From Nitrospinota bacterium (GTDB lineage: Bacteria; Nitrospinota; Nitrospinia; Nitrospinales; VA-1), in NCBI GenBank assembly GCA_022567815.1, contig JADFGI010000170.1, positions 1 to 6,844 on the forward strand: a stretch of 6,844 nucleotides of DNA. Direction: 5' to 3'. The translations under genes were made by a program, and so were the position numbers. Positions 1 to 4,905 of the stretch are shown here, piece after piece; position 1 is the stretch's first letter, and every line of letters begins with the position of its first letter. A model generated the notes under the pieces. It was given only the letters and a program-made list of their open reading frames with translations. It was not told the origin of the DNA and searched no databases.

Positions 1-292
1 TTTCTTTTAAATGAAGCAGGTCCAGTTTGAATTTCCAGGAGGACTTCCGTACGATTTCCGCCCACAGTTTTTCTGCCTGTAGAGGGGTTAGAATATATTG
101 ATCCGGCCACGATTGCATCCAGACTTGTTTCAACCAGGCGGTCAGCGGCAGGATTTCCGGAGTGGTCCAGGTTTTCAGACCGGATCGTTTTTGCGCTTCA
201 TTGTGTTCGAGGAGACGCCATCGGGCGAGGCGGGAATTGACCGTGACCGTGGGTGAGGATTCGCCCTGAAAAGAATTTAACAAAATGGGCAT
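1..292 (-). CDS. AddB-like PD-(D/E)XK nuclease / probable DNA repair protein, N-terminal part (cut by window edge)
   Basis: The first 97 codons of a larger protein read leftward out of the window. The translation starts MPILLNSFQG and holds three blocks typical of the N-terminus of the 'probable DNA repair protein' / AddB-like family: VTVNSRLARW (17-26), TPEILPLTAWLKQVW (44-58) and LTPLQAEKLWAEIV (68-81). Members of that family are large proteins with a degenerate helicase-like N-terminal region and a C-terminal PD-(D/E)XK nuclease, and take part in DNA end processing or recombination, often beside a UvrD/AddA-like helicase. That is family knowledge; the nuclease domain lies outside the window. 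The start is the only ATG/GTG/TTG after an in-frame TGA about 30 bases upstream. No clear Shine-Dalgarno precedes it. It lies 146 bases downstream of moaE on the same strand, so it may be cotranscribed. An overlapping 77-codon open frame at 198-431 is spurious. Confidence 0.72.
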   Translation of the reverse strand, partial: MPILLNSFQGESSPTVTVNSRLARWRLLEHNEAQKRSGLKTWTTPEILPLTAWLKQVWMQSWPDQYILTPLQAEKLWAEIVRKSSWKFKLDLLHLKE

Positions 293-332
293 TAAACAAG
301 AAGGATGGTTGGAATGGGTTCAGTCCTTGATT

Positions 333-344
333 CCCACCAGTGGG
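333..344. repeat. Small palindrome CCCAC-CA-GTGGG
   Basis: A perfect 5-bp inverted repeat with a 2-base centre (or a 4-bp stem with a 4-base loop). On the plus strand TTTTAT follows it, which resembles a weak rho-independent terminator, but no plus-strand gene ends here. It lies in the leader of the minus-strand nuclease gene. Its role is unknown. Confidence 0.35.
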
Positions 345-353
345 TTTTATACC

Positions 354-369
354 CCGTGGCTTGCCACGG
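354..369. repeat. Hairpin CCGTGGC-TT-GCCACGG between moaE and the nuclease gene
   Basis: A perfect 7-bp inverted repeat with a 2-base centre, about 70 bases past the moaE stop in the direction of transcription. The core, with flanking CCCC and TATA, resembles short palindromic intergenic repeats that occur in many copies in bacterial genomes; this is from memory of such repeats, not from a search. It could stabilise the 3' end of the moa transcript. On the minus strand no U-run follows, so a classical terminator is unlikely. Confidence 0.5.
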
Positions 370-438
370 CTTTTAAATGATAACCCTTGCCGGATAACCT
401 GTCTGCTTGCGGCGGAGTCTTTCATTTCCACCAGGGAA

Positions 439-876
439 TTACGGGGTGTCCTGTACCCAGACCTCTCCCGTGGAGGTCGTTTCGCTTTTCCAGATTGGCG
501 TGGTGCGTTTGAGTTCCGTTATCGCCCATTCGCAGGCTGAAAAAGCTTCTTTTCGATGTTCCCCGGCGGCGACGATGAGAACAATGTTTTCTCCTATGTC
601 GATTTCGCCGATCCGGTGGATGATGCTCATGTCGATTATTTTATAATCGTCGATGGCTTTCAGGCGCAGTTCTTCAAGTTTCTTTTCCGCCATTTTGGGA
701 TAATGTTCGAAGCTCAGTTTGGTGATGTTCTGGCCTTTGGACATTTCCCTGCCCGTGCCCAGAAAAACCACGATACCTCCGATGTTTCGGGAAACTTTTT
801 TCATGGCTTCAATTTCGTCCGTAACGGAAAAATCTTCGCGTTGAATTCTTACTTTCGATTCCATGACCGAGCTCAT
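439..876 (-). CDS. moaE: Molybdopterin synthase catalytic subunit MoaE
   Basis: The large subunit of molybdopterin synthase, a cytoplasmic MoaD2-MoaE2 heterotetramer. It holds the substrate while two MoaD thiocarboxylates deliver sulfur, converting cyclic pyranopterin monophosphate to molybdopterin. The 145-residue length matches the family. Visible family blocks are GGIVVFLGTGRE (33-44, including the conserved Arg43), FEHYPKMAEKKL (56-67), IIHRIGEIDIGE (85-96), the HR pair at 107-108, and LKRTTPIWKSE (122-132) with the conserved Lys123 and Lys130 of the active-site pocket. I chose the ATG at 876 because AAGGA sits 7 bases upstream; the open frame continues 21 codons further, but that extension overlaps moaD and lacks family similarity. 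The gene is last in moaC-moaD-moaE, 10 bases after the moaD stop, so translational coupling is likely. All expected active-site residues seem present. Confidence 0.96.
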   Translation of the reverse strand: MSSVMESKVRIQREDFSVTDEIEAMKKVSRNIGGIVVFLGTGREMSKGQNITKLSFEHYPKMAEKKLEELRLKAIDDYKIIDMSIIHRIGEIDIGENIVLIVAAGEHRKEAFSACEWAITELKRTTPIWKSETTSTGEVWVQDTP

Positions 877-883
877 AGGATAT

Positions 884-888
884 TCCTT
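884..888 (-). promoter_or_regulatory. moaE ribosome binding site overlapping the moaD stop codon
   Basis: The minus-strand sequence TAAGGA combines the moaD stop (TAA, 889-887) with the AAGGA Shine-Dalgarno of moaE (888-884), 7 bases before the moaE ATG at 876. A ribosome terminating on moaD would expose or directly reuse the moaE initiation site, which fits the equal need for both subunits. This site also decides the moaE start. Confidence 0.75.
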
Positions 889-1141
889 ATTGTGAACCGC
901 CGGAAAAGGGGGGGAGAAAAGCCACTTCATCGCCATCATGGATGACTGTGTCTAACGTGGCGACATCCTGATTGACCGAAACCAGGATTTTTTTCCCCTG
1001 AATCATTTCCCCTATCTGCGGTGTTGTTTTTGCCAGGATTTCCGATAATTTTTGAACGGTGGTTTCATTTCCCAAATCCAATTGCTCTTCTTCTTTCCCG
1101 GCGATGGATTTTAAACTGGCGAAATATTTTAATGTGATCAT
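887..1141 (-). CDS. moaD: Molybdopterin synthase sulfur-carrier subunit MoaD, with an extended Gly-Gly-Ser-Gln tail
   Basis: The small ubiquitin-fold sulfur carrier of molybdopterin synthase. In the family the C-terminal glycine is adenylated by a MoeB-type enzyme, converted to a thiocarboxylate and inserted into the MoaE active site. The 84 residues include the usual start ITLKYFASLKSIAGKEEE, the DGDEVAFLPPFSGG block (69-82) and a plausible beta-grasp length. The oddity is that the reading frame runs two codons beyond the diglycine, ending GGSQ. As encoded it could not be activated unless Ser-Gln is removed, or unless the genomic base differs from this read (TCA to TGA or TAA would restore a GG end). 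The gene lies 13 bases after moaC and 10 before moaE. Upstream there is only a weak GAAAG Shine-Dalgarno, so translation may depend on coupling to moaC. Confidence 0.93.
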   Translation of the reverse strand: MITLKYFASLKSIAGKEEEQLDLGNETTVQKLSEILAKTTPQIGEMIQGKKILVSVNQDVATLDTVIHDGDEVAFLPPFSGGSQ

Positions 1142-1154
1142 TTTTTACTTTCAA

Positions 1155-1652
1155 TCATTCCCGGTTAAACGTTCCGGATTTTCCGCCTGATTTGTGCAAC
1201 AGGCCGATGTTGTTAAAATACATTCCTTTGTCCACCGCCTTGCACATGTCGTAGATGGTGAGGGCTGATAACGAAACCGCGGTCAGCGCTTCCATTTCTA
1301 CTCCGGTTTTTCCGGTGAGTTTTACCGTAGCCCGGATGGTGATGTCGCACAATCCGGTTTGCGGATCCGGATCGAGGTTTTCCGTAAAACTGATGTCCAC
1401 ATGTGTCAGGGCAAGGGGATGGCACATGGGGATCAGGTCGGAGGTTTTTTTTGCCCCCATGATCCCGGCCACCTGAGCTACCGCCAGAACGTCTCCCTTT
1501 TTGATTTCACCTTCCTTAATCAGGCGAAGGGTCTCCGGTTTCAGGTGGATCACTCCCGTGGCAACGGCCACCCGATCGGTGATATTTTTGCCGCCAACGT
1601 CCACCATGCGGGCGCGGCCTTCTTCATTGAAATGTGTCAGTGGGTTACTCAT
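1155..1652 (-). CDS. moaC: Cyclic pyranopterin monophosphate synthase MoaC
   Basis: Catalyses the second half of the first step of molybdenum-cofactor synthesis: the cyclised GTP product of MoaA becomes cyclic pyranopterin monophosphate. At 165 residues it is full length. Conserved blocks are LTHFNEEGRARMVDVG (5-20), KKGDVLAVAQVAGIMGAKKT (51-70), the IPMCHPLALTHV signature (74-85) with active-site His78, GKTGVEMEALTAVS (114-127) with Glu119 and Glu121, YDMCKAVDKGM (134-144) with Asp135 and Lys138, and the KSGGKSG tail (154-160). The start is supported by the LTHFNE block, which begins the family fold. There is no Shine-Dalgarno before the ATG; instead a -10 element ends six bases upstream, so the message may start at or next to the ATG. 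It is the first gene of moaC-moaD-moaE. moaA is not in the window. Confidence 0.97.
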   Translation of the reverse strand: MSNPLTHFNEEGRARMVDVGGKNITDRVAVATGVIHLKPETLRLIKEGEIKKGDVLAVAQVAGIMGAKKTSDLIPMCHPLALTHVDISFTENLDPDPQTGLCDITIRATVKLTGKTGVEMEALTAVSLSALTIYDMCKAVDKGMYFNNIGLLHKSGGKSGTFNRE

Positions 1653-1658
1653 TGCACA

Positions 1659-1686
1659 ATTTTACAATAGTTGGTTATGGAGTCAA
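1659..1686 (-). promoter_or_regulatory. Sigma70-like promoter of moaCDE
   Basis: On the minus strand TTGACT (1686-1681, five of six bases match TTGACA) is followed by a 16-base spacer and TAAAAT (1664-1659, five of six match TATAAT). It fills the 46-base gap between the upstream VOC gene and moaC, so the moa operon can be transcribed independently. Only six bases separate the -10 element from the moaC ATG. Initiation about seven bases downstream would fall on the start codon and give a leaderless message. Confidence 0.6.
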
Positions 1687-1698
1687 GCCAAACAGGAA

Positions 1699-2064
1699 TT
1701 ATCCATCCTTATGAGGAGGAGGTTCATAAAGCCCGAGGAGGTTGCCGTCCGGGTCCCGGAAAGTGGCCAGTTTGCCATAGGGATACAGCTTGAGTCCTTC
1801 GGCAAATTGAACCCCTTTTCGCGAAAGGGTAGCGATAACTTGTTCAATCGGTTTTGCCAGAAAGGAAACGCCCGGAACGGATAAATCGTTGTGTTCAGGG
1901 AGGGTGGCCCCTTTACGCAAAGCCAGCCGCTGACCGTCGATTTCTAATTCCGACCAGTCCTCTCCTTTAAACAGGAGAGTTAGCCCCAGCAGTTCATTAT
2001 AAAACTCAATGGCCCGGTTCATGTCCGTGACTGGGTACCAGATATAGGCGATTTTTTGAATCAT
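1699..2064 (-). CDS. VOC superfamily protein (glyoxalase/bleomycin-resistance fold), single domain
   Basis: A 121-residue cytoplasmic protein of the vicinal-oxygen-chelate fold. The N-terminal half reads KIAYIWYPVTDMNRAIEFYN (4-23), the first strand and helix with the usual 'D...A..FY...LG' pattern. The second half carries FLAKPIEQVIATLSRKGV and the hallmark FRDPDGNLLGLYEP (102-115), where Glu114 is a typical metal ligand. The first strand has no His where glyoxalase I has one, so the metal set may be different or incomplete. One domain is half of the functional unit, so a homodimer is expected. The substrate cannot be told from sequence. The Shine-Dalgarno is weak (GGAT 7 bases before the ATG); a better AGGA lies too far upstream. 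It is upstream of moaC on the same strand, but moaC has its own promoter, so a shared role is not implied. Confidence 0.85.
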   Translation of the reverse strand: MIQKIAYIWYPVTDMNRAIEFYNELLGLTLLFKGEDWSELEIDGQRLALRKGATLPEHNDLSVPGVSFLAKPIEQVIATLSRKGVQFAEGLKLYPYGKLATFRDPDGNLLGLYEPPPHKDG

Positions 2065-2133
2065 AGTTCGGATCCATTTTTCCTGATTTGCAGGTCACTG
2101 GAAAAGTGCATTCAAGGCACTATTTGCTTGATG

Positions 2134-2169
2134 TCATGCTGATCCTGTCGAAGCATGAACCAATTTTAT
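2134..2169. repeat. REP-like palindrome (TCATGCT...AGCATGA) with adjoining GAACCAATTTTAT
   Basis: TCATGCT (2134-2140) and AGCATGA (2152-2158) form a perfect 7-bp stem around an 11-base loop. The wider sequence, with GTCGAAGCATGAAC, closely resembles a palindromic intergenic repeat found in many bacterial genomes; this is recognition from memory. Overlapping its right arm is GAACCAATTTTAT (2157-2169), which recurs at 3948-3960 beside another hairpin. It lies between the membrane-protein gene and the VOC gene. On the minus strand an unused AAGGAGG follows the membrane-protein stop just before this repeat. Confidence 0.5.
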
Positions 2170-2203
2170 TACCTCCTTGTTCCCCTTCGCTAAGGAATGC
2201 AGA

Positions 2204-2614
2204 TCAGGGGTTTAACAATTTGCCAAGTTCATCCGACTGAAAATAATCTGCGAGCAGAAGGACCAGGATCAGGTAACCATAACTGGCGATGAAAAACAGC
2301 GGTTTGTTGATTTTCATTCCTGCAAATTTTTTACTTTCCTCTTGGCTGAAGGATTTGATGCGGAAATAATTGGCAATTGCCGAGAGAAAAAACAAGATGA
2401 GGAATTGATAGTGCAGGATGGCCATCAATCCGGCGGAAGGCACTGCCGCCACGAGCATGGCGGGTATTTTTAACAGGCTGTTTTTGGTAACATCGTCCAG
2501 GACATTCAAGACAGCCTGGTAGCACACTAGGTAAAACAGGCCGGAAAGTCCGAGCCAGATTAAAAAGGATAGTACTCCCGCGCCTCCGGGGATGTCGTCA
2601 AGTCCTAGAATCAT
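2204..2614 (-). CDS. Small multi-span membrane protein of unknown function
   Basis: I do not recognise the family. From the ATG at 2614 it is 136 residues, with hydrophobic segments at about 13-36, 47-63, 65-84 and 105-124. This suggests four spans and an inner-membrane location. Between spans 3 and 4 is a charged stretch (RIKSFSQEESKKFAGMKINK, 85-104), and the tail (QSDELGKLLNP) is polar. Some YIP1-type or small integral membrane families have this layout, but I see no signature that proves membership. The frame stays open to a TTG at 2656, which would add a proline-rich 14-residue leader. Neither start has a good Shine-Dalgarno, so the start is uncertain. A weak promoter-like pair (TTAAGA 2699-2694, GTTAAT 2676-2671, 17-base spacer) would fit the TTG start. 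The IS element lies about 75-115 bases upstream and may have separated the gene from its original regulatory region. Confidence 0.6.
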   Translation of the reverse strand: MILGLDDIPGGAGVLSFLIWLGLSGLFYLVCYQAVLNVLDDVTKNSLLKIPAMLVAAVPSAGLMAILHYQFLILFFLSAIANYFRIKSFSQEESKKFAGMKINKPLFFIASYGYLILVLLLADYFQSDELGKLLNP

Positions 2615-2728
2615 GGGCCAAAGGATAGCAGGAGGGGAGGGCGTTGGCAATCTCAAGCAAGTGAGACAGGATTAACAAGATACCCCGAAGCTGTCTTAAT
2701 TTGCGGTAGATGATATTTGCTTTTACAG

Positions 2729-2748
2729 ATGGTCTCCCGGTTAAGATA
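2729..2748 (+). repeat. Left terminal inverted repeat of the IS element
   Basis: ATGGTCTCCCGGTTAAGATA, matching the complement of the right end at 19 of 20 positions. The mismatch is C at the sixth base here and T at the right end. Similarity continues weakly for about 12 more bases inward. The transposase stop lies 13 bases inside. Confidence 0.85.
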
Positions 2749-2760
2749 TTTTAACAGATT

Positions 2761-3820
2761 CTACGCGGCGTGTTTTTCCTCCTCTGAGTTTTCAAAAACA
2801 TATTGTTGATAAAGAGATCTTCCATCCTGGAAGGTCTGCATGGGCGTTCTGCCTTTGCAATGTTTTCCCTGATTGGTTCGGTCATTGTTGCAATTATCCA
2901 TGAATATATCGAGGTCGATCTGGATTTCATCAATGGATGTGTAGATTTTTTCCCTGAATGCTACTTTATAAAACTCGTTCTGGACGATCTGGTTCAACCT
3001 TTCCGTTGAACCGTTGGTTTGCGAATGCCGGACCTTCGTCCTGGAATGCTCGATGCCGCTTAGGTGAAGGAGGAGTTGGTAAGGGTGAGTTTCGATGCGT
3101 CCGCAGTACTCGATTCCCCGATCCGTCAAGATGCGAAGCAGTGACATACTCTCGGAATCAAAGAACGGCAGAACCTTATCGTTCAGGAAGTCCGCCGCCG
3201 TCAGAGCCGTTTTGTCCGAATACACCTTGGCGAAACCAACATTGGAATAGGTATCAATCGCCGTCTGCTGGTAGATTTTGCCAACGCCCTTGATGTAGCC
3301 CACATAAGTAAGTATCCTGGCCAAGAAGAAAGCCCGGATGCGGTGTTTCGATTTCACCGCGGGCTTCCTTTTCTTCCTTGGCCTGTTCCAGAGCCTGGAC
3401 CTGAGATTCGGTCAGAACTCCATTATTCTCGGCAGACCATTTCTCTAGTCGCTTTAAGCGAAGGCTGGAAATTTGCAGGTTATGCCGCAACCAGATACTG
3501 CGAACGCCTCCGCAACTTTCTTAATATCCCTGCCGTTTTAGTTCGTTGGAGACTCGCACTTGGCCTTGAGTGGGAAACTCCAGGCTGTAATCCAACACCT
3601 TCCGCTCGATCTCTGGAGCCACGCGATTAGCGATGCGAGGAACCTTGCGGGACTTTTCGCGGAGTCCCTCCAGGCCCTCTTCTTCAACGGCGGATTTGAT
3701 ATCGTAATGATGTTGGCGGGAAATGTTCAGCCGACGGCAGGCCTCCGAGATATTGCCCAGCATCTCACCAAGTTCTAGAATATTCAGCTTTCTTTTGATA
3801 AGGTATTGTGACTGAGTCAT
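2761..3820 (-). pseudogene. IS481-family transposase, disrupted by an in-frame stop and a frameshift
   Basis: The transposase would bind the IS ends and catalyse cut-and-paste or copy-type transposition. Fragment 1 (3820-3521) starts MTQSQYLIKRKL after a strong AAAGGAG and contains a helix-turn-helix (NISEACRRLNISRQHHYDIK) plus GLEGLREKSRKVP. It ends at TAA (3523-3521) after NELKRQGY. The same frame resumes directly with GGVRSIWLRHNLQISSLRLK and continues to about 3305. There one extra base in ACTTACTTATG shifts the frame inside the GQDTY-YVGYIKGVGKIYQQT block. Fragment 3 carries the catalytic core: Asp at about 3253-3255 (QQTAIDTYSN), Asp at 3121-3123 (LTDRGIEYC) and Glu at 3001-3003 (NGSTERLNQ), spaced as in this subgroup, and ends KHAA at 2761. 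With the stop and the shift undone it would be one continuous protein of about 350 residues. All three DDE residues survive, so decay is probably recent. Confidence 0.88.
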
Positions 3821-3878
3821 GGTTTCTCCTTTAATGATTAAGATTCGATAACTTATCTTAACCGGGAAACCATGACTC
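3814..3878 (-). promoter_or_regulatory. 13-bp inverted repeat pairing the IS right end with the transposase start codon
   Basis: GAGTCATGGTTTC (3814-3826) and GAAACCATGACTC (3866-3878) are perfect complements separated by 39 bases. In a minus-strand transcript entering from outside the IS, the 5' arm (the outer IS end plus five flanking bases) would pair with the 3' arm, which contains the transposase ATG. The AAAGGAG Shine-Dalgarno (3832-3826) sits at the foot of the stem. A second 7-bp stem, TTAAGAT/ATCTTAA (3838-3844 with 3855-3861), lies inside the loop. A transcript starting inside the IS would lack the 5' arm and stay translatable. Such protection from impinging transcription is known for IS10 and IS50; applying it here is inference. 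Confidence 0.55.
3854..3873 (-). repeat. Right terminal inverted repeat of the IS element
   Basis: Read on the minus strand this is ATGGTTTCCCGGTTAAGATA, 19 of 20 identical to the left end. It lies 34 bases upstream of the transposase start codon. Its outer eight bases also form part of the 13-bp inverted repeat with the start-codon region. Confidence 0.85.
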
Positions 3879-3933
3879 TTTCTCGTTCAAGTCATTTCTT
3901 GTAAACGCTTTTCTCATCTACTCCACATGATGT

Positions 3934-3960
3934 TTCTCCTGAAAGGAGAACCAATTTTAT
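3934..3960. repeat. Hairpin TTCTCCT-GAA-AGGAGAA with adjoining GAACCAATTTTAT, 3' of the aldo/keto reductase
   Basis: A perfect 7-bp stem with a GAA loop (3934-3950) lies just past the reductase stop in its direction of transcription. It could protect or loosely terminate the message, but no U-run follows on the minus strand. Overlapping the right arm is GAACCAATTTTAT (3948-3960), identical to 2157-2169. In both places the 13-mer directly adjoins a short hairpin. Confidence 0.45.
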
Positions 3961-3963
3961 CAA

Positions 3964-4905
3964 TCAAAGTTTAAAAATCTCTTCAATTTTCTCCTGTTGA
4001 TCGGCAGAGAGTTGCCACCCGACCGAGCGCAAATTTTCCTGCATCTGGCTTTCATTCTTGACGCCGACCAACGCGGTGGCCAAACCGGGTTGGCGGATCA
4101 CCCAGTTGATGGCCATCTGACCGCAGGTTTTACCATCCGCTTGCGCCAATGCTTTTAACTGGTCCACCTTGTCGATATTGTTTTCGTAACCCTCCCCTGT
4201 GAAGGTGCCGATGATTCCCTTGCTACGCCAGTCCTTGAACTTTGTGGATTTATCGTATTTCCCGGTCAACACTCCGGAAGATAACGGACTGTAAGCGATG
4301 ATCCCGATCTGGTTCTCCTGACAAAATGGAACCGTTTCCTTCTCAATGGCCCGCTCAAGCAAACTGTATTCCGGTTGCAGGGATACGATGTTTCCGACCT
4401 TCAGACATTCCTTTGTCTGCTCCACCGAATAATTGCTGAGGCCGATGTAGCGGATTTTTCCCTGCGCCTGAATCTCTAACAACGTTTCCATGGTTTCTTC
4501 CTGAGCCGTGTTGACATCCGGCCAATGCACTTGGTAGAGATCGATCACATCGGTCTGGAGCCGACGCAAACTTTGCTCAATTTCGTTCAGGATGGAGTCC
4601 CTTTTGGCATTTTTGGCTATCGCTCCTAAATTTTCCTTACGCCATACCAATCCGCACTTGGTGGCCAGAATCACTTTATCGCGCACCGGTTTGAGGGTTT
4701 TTCCCAGTAATTCCTCGGAATGACCGAACCCATAGACCGGGGCGGTATCGAAAAAATTGACTCCCAGGTCGAACGCCTTCAAAATGGCCTTGCAGGATGG
4801 ATGGTCCCCTTCGGTACTCCAAAATGGCGCGCCGCCGATCCCCCAGGCCCCAAAACCGATCACCGAAACTTCCAAGTCGCTGTCGCCCAGTTTTCTATAC
4901 TCCAT
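3964..4905 (-). CDS. Aldo/keto reductase, NADPH-dependent (IolS/YhdN-like)
   Basis: A 313-residue cytoplasmic (alpha/beta)8-barrel oxidoreductase that would reduce aldehydes or ketones with NADPH; the physiological substrate cannot be read from sequence. The catalytic tetrad is present: Asp53 in FFDTAPVYG, Tyr58, Lys83 in LATKCG and His127 in YQVHWPD. Other family marks are the N-terminal EYRKLGDSDLEVSVIGFGAW, IRYIGLSNYS (151-160), LQPEYSLLER (176-185), AYSPLSSGVLTGKY (204-217) and the cofactor-binding LVGVKNESQMQEN (279-291). The layout is closest to the bacterial IolS/YhdN type (AKR11-like), in my judgement. I chose the ATG at 4905 because AAGGGAG lies 4 bases before it and the MEYRKLG start fits the family; the frame is open for 13 more codons upstream. 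It stands alone, divergent from the ABC exporter and 3'-adjacent to the IS element. Confidence 0.94.
   Translation of the reverse strand: MEYRKLGDSDLEVSVIGFGAWGIGGAPFWSTEGDHPSCKAILKAFDLGVNFFDTAPVYGFGHSEELLGKTLKPVRDKVILATKCGLVWRKENLGAIAKNAKRDSILNEIEQSLRRLQTDVIDLYQVHWPDVNTAQEETMETLLEIQAQGKIRYIGLSNYSVEQTKECLKVGNIVSLQPEYSLLERAIEKETVPFCQENQIGIIAYSPLSSGVLTGKYDKSTKFKDWRSKGIIGTFTGEGYENNIDKVDQLKALAQADGKTCGQMAINWVIRQPGLATALVGVKNESQMQENLRSVGWQLSADQQEKIEEIFKL

Larger units (their letters stand above)
2729..3873 (-). mobile_element. IS481-family insertion sequence, 1,145 bp, transposase inactivated
   Basis: The element is bounded by 20-bp terminal inverted repeats that differ at a single base, and holds one long transposase reading region that fills almost all of it. 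That is the layout of IS481-family elements. The transposase sequence (an N-terminal helix-turn-helix, then a DDE catalytic core with LTDRGIEYCG and SQTNGSTERLN) supports the family. No direct target duplication is visible: left flank TTTACAG, right flank GACTCTT. The insertion is therefore old, or the two ends have recombined. The right half between the ORF start and the right end carries nested inverted repeats described separately. Confidence 0.85.

Noticed and set aside
333..350. Possible plus-strand rho-independent terminator (CCCACCAGTGGG then TTTTAT)
   Set aside because: The stem is very short, the U-run is brief, and no plus-strand gene ends here.
198..431. A 77-codon minus-strand frame
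   Set aside because: The neighbouring frame at 1-292 shows family-like repair-protein sequence, while this product has no such features and would overlap it.
877..939. Longer N-terminus of MoaE (MMAMKWLFSPPF...)
   Set aside because: The extension lies inside moaD in another frame and has no family similarity, and AAGGA stands 7 bases before the ATG at 876.
2142..2178. A strong AAGGAGG on the minus strand followed by a TTG, giving a 9-codon frame
   Set aside because: The peptide is encoded by the REP-like palindrome and ends within it. More likely this is a chance match or the remnant of an older gene start.
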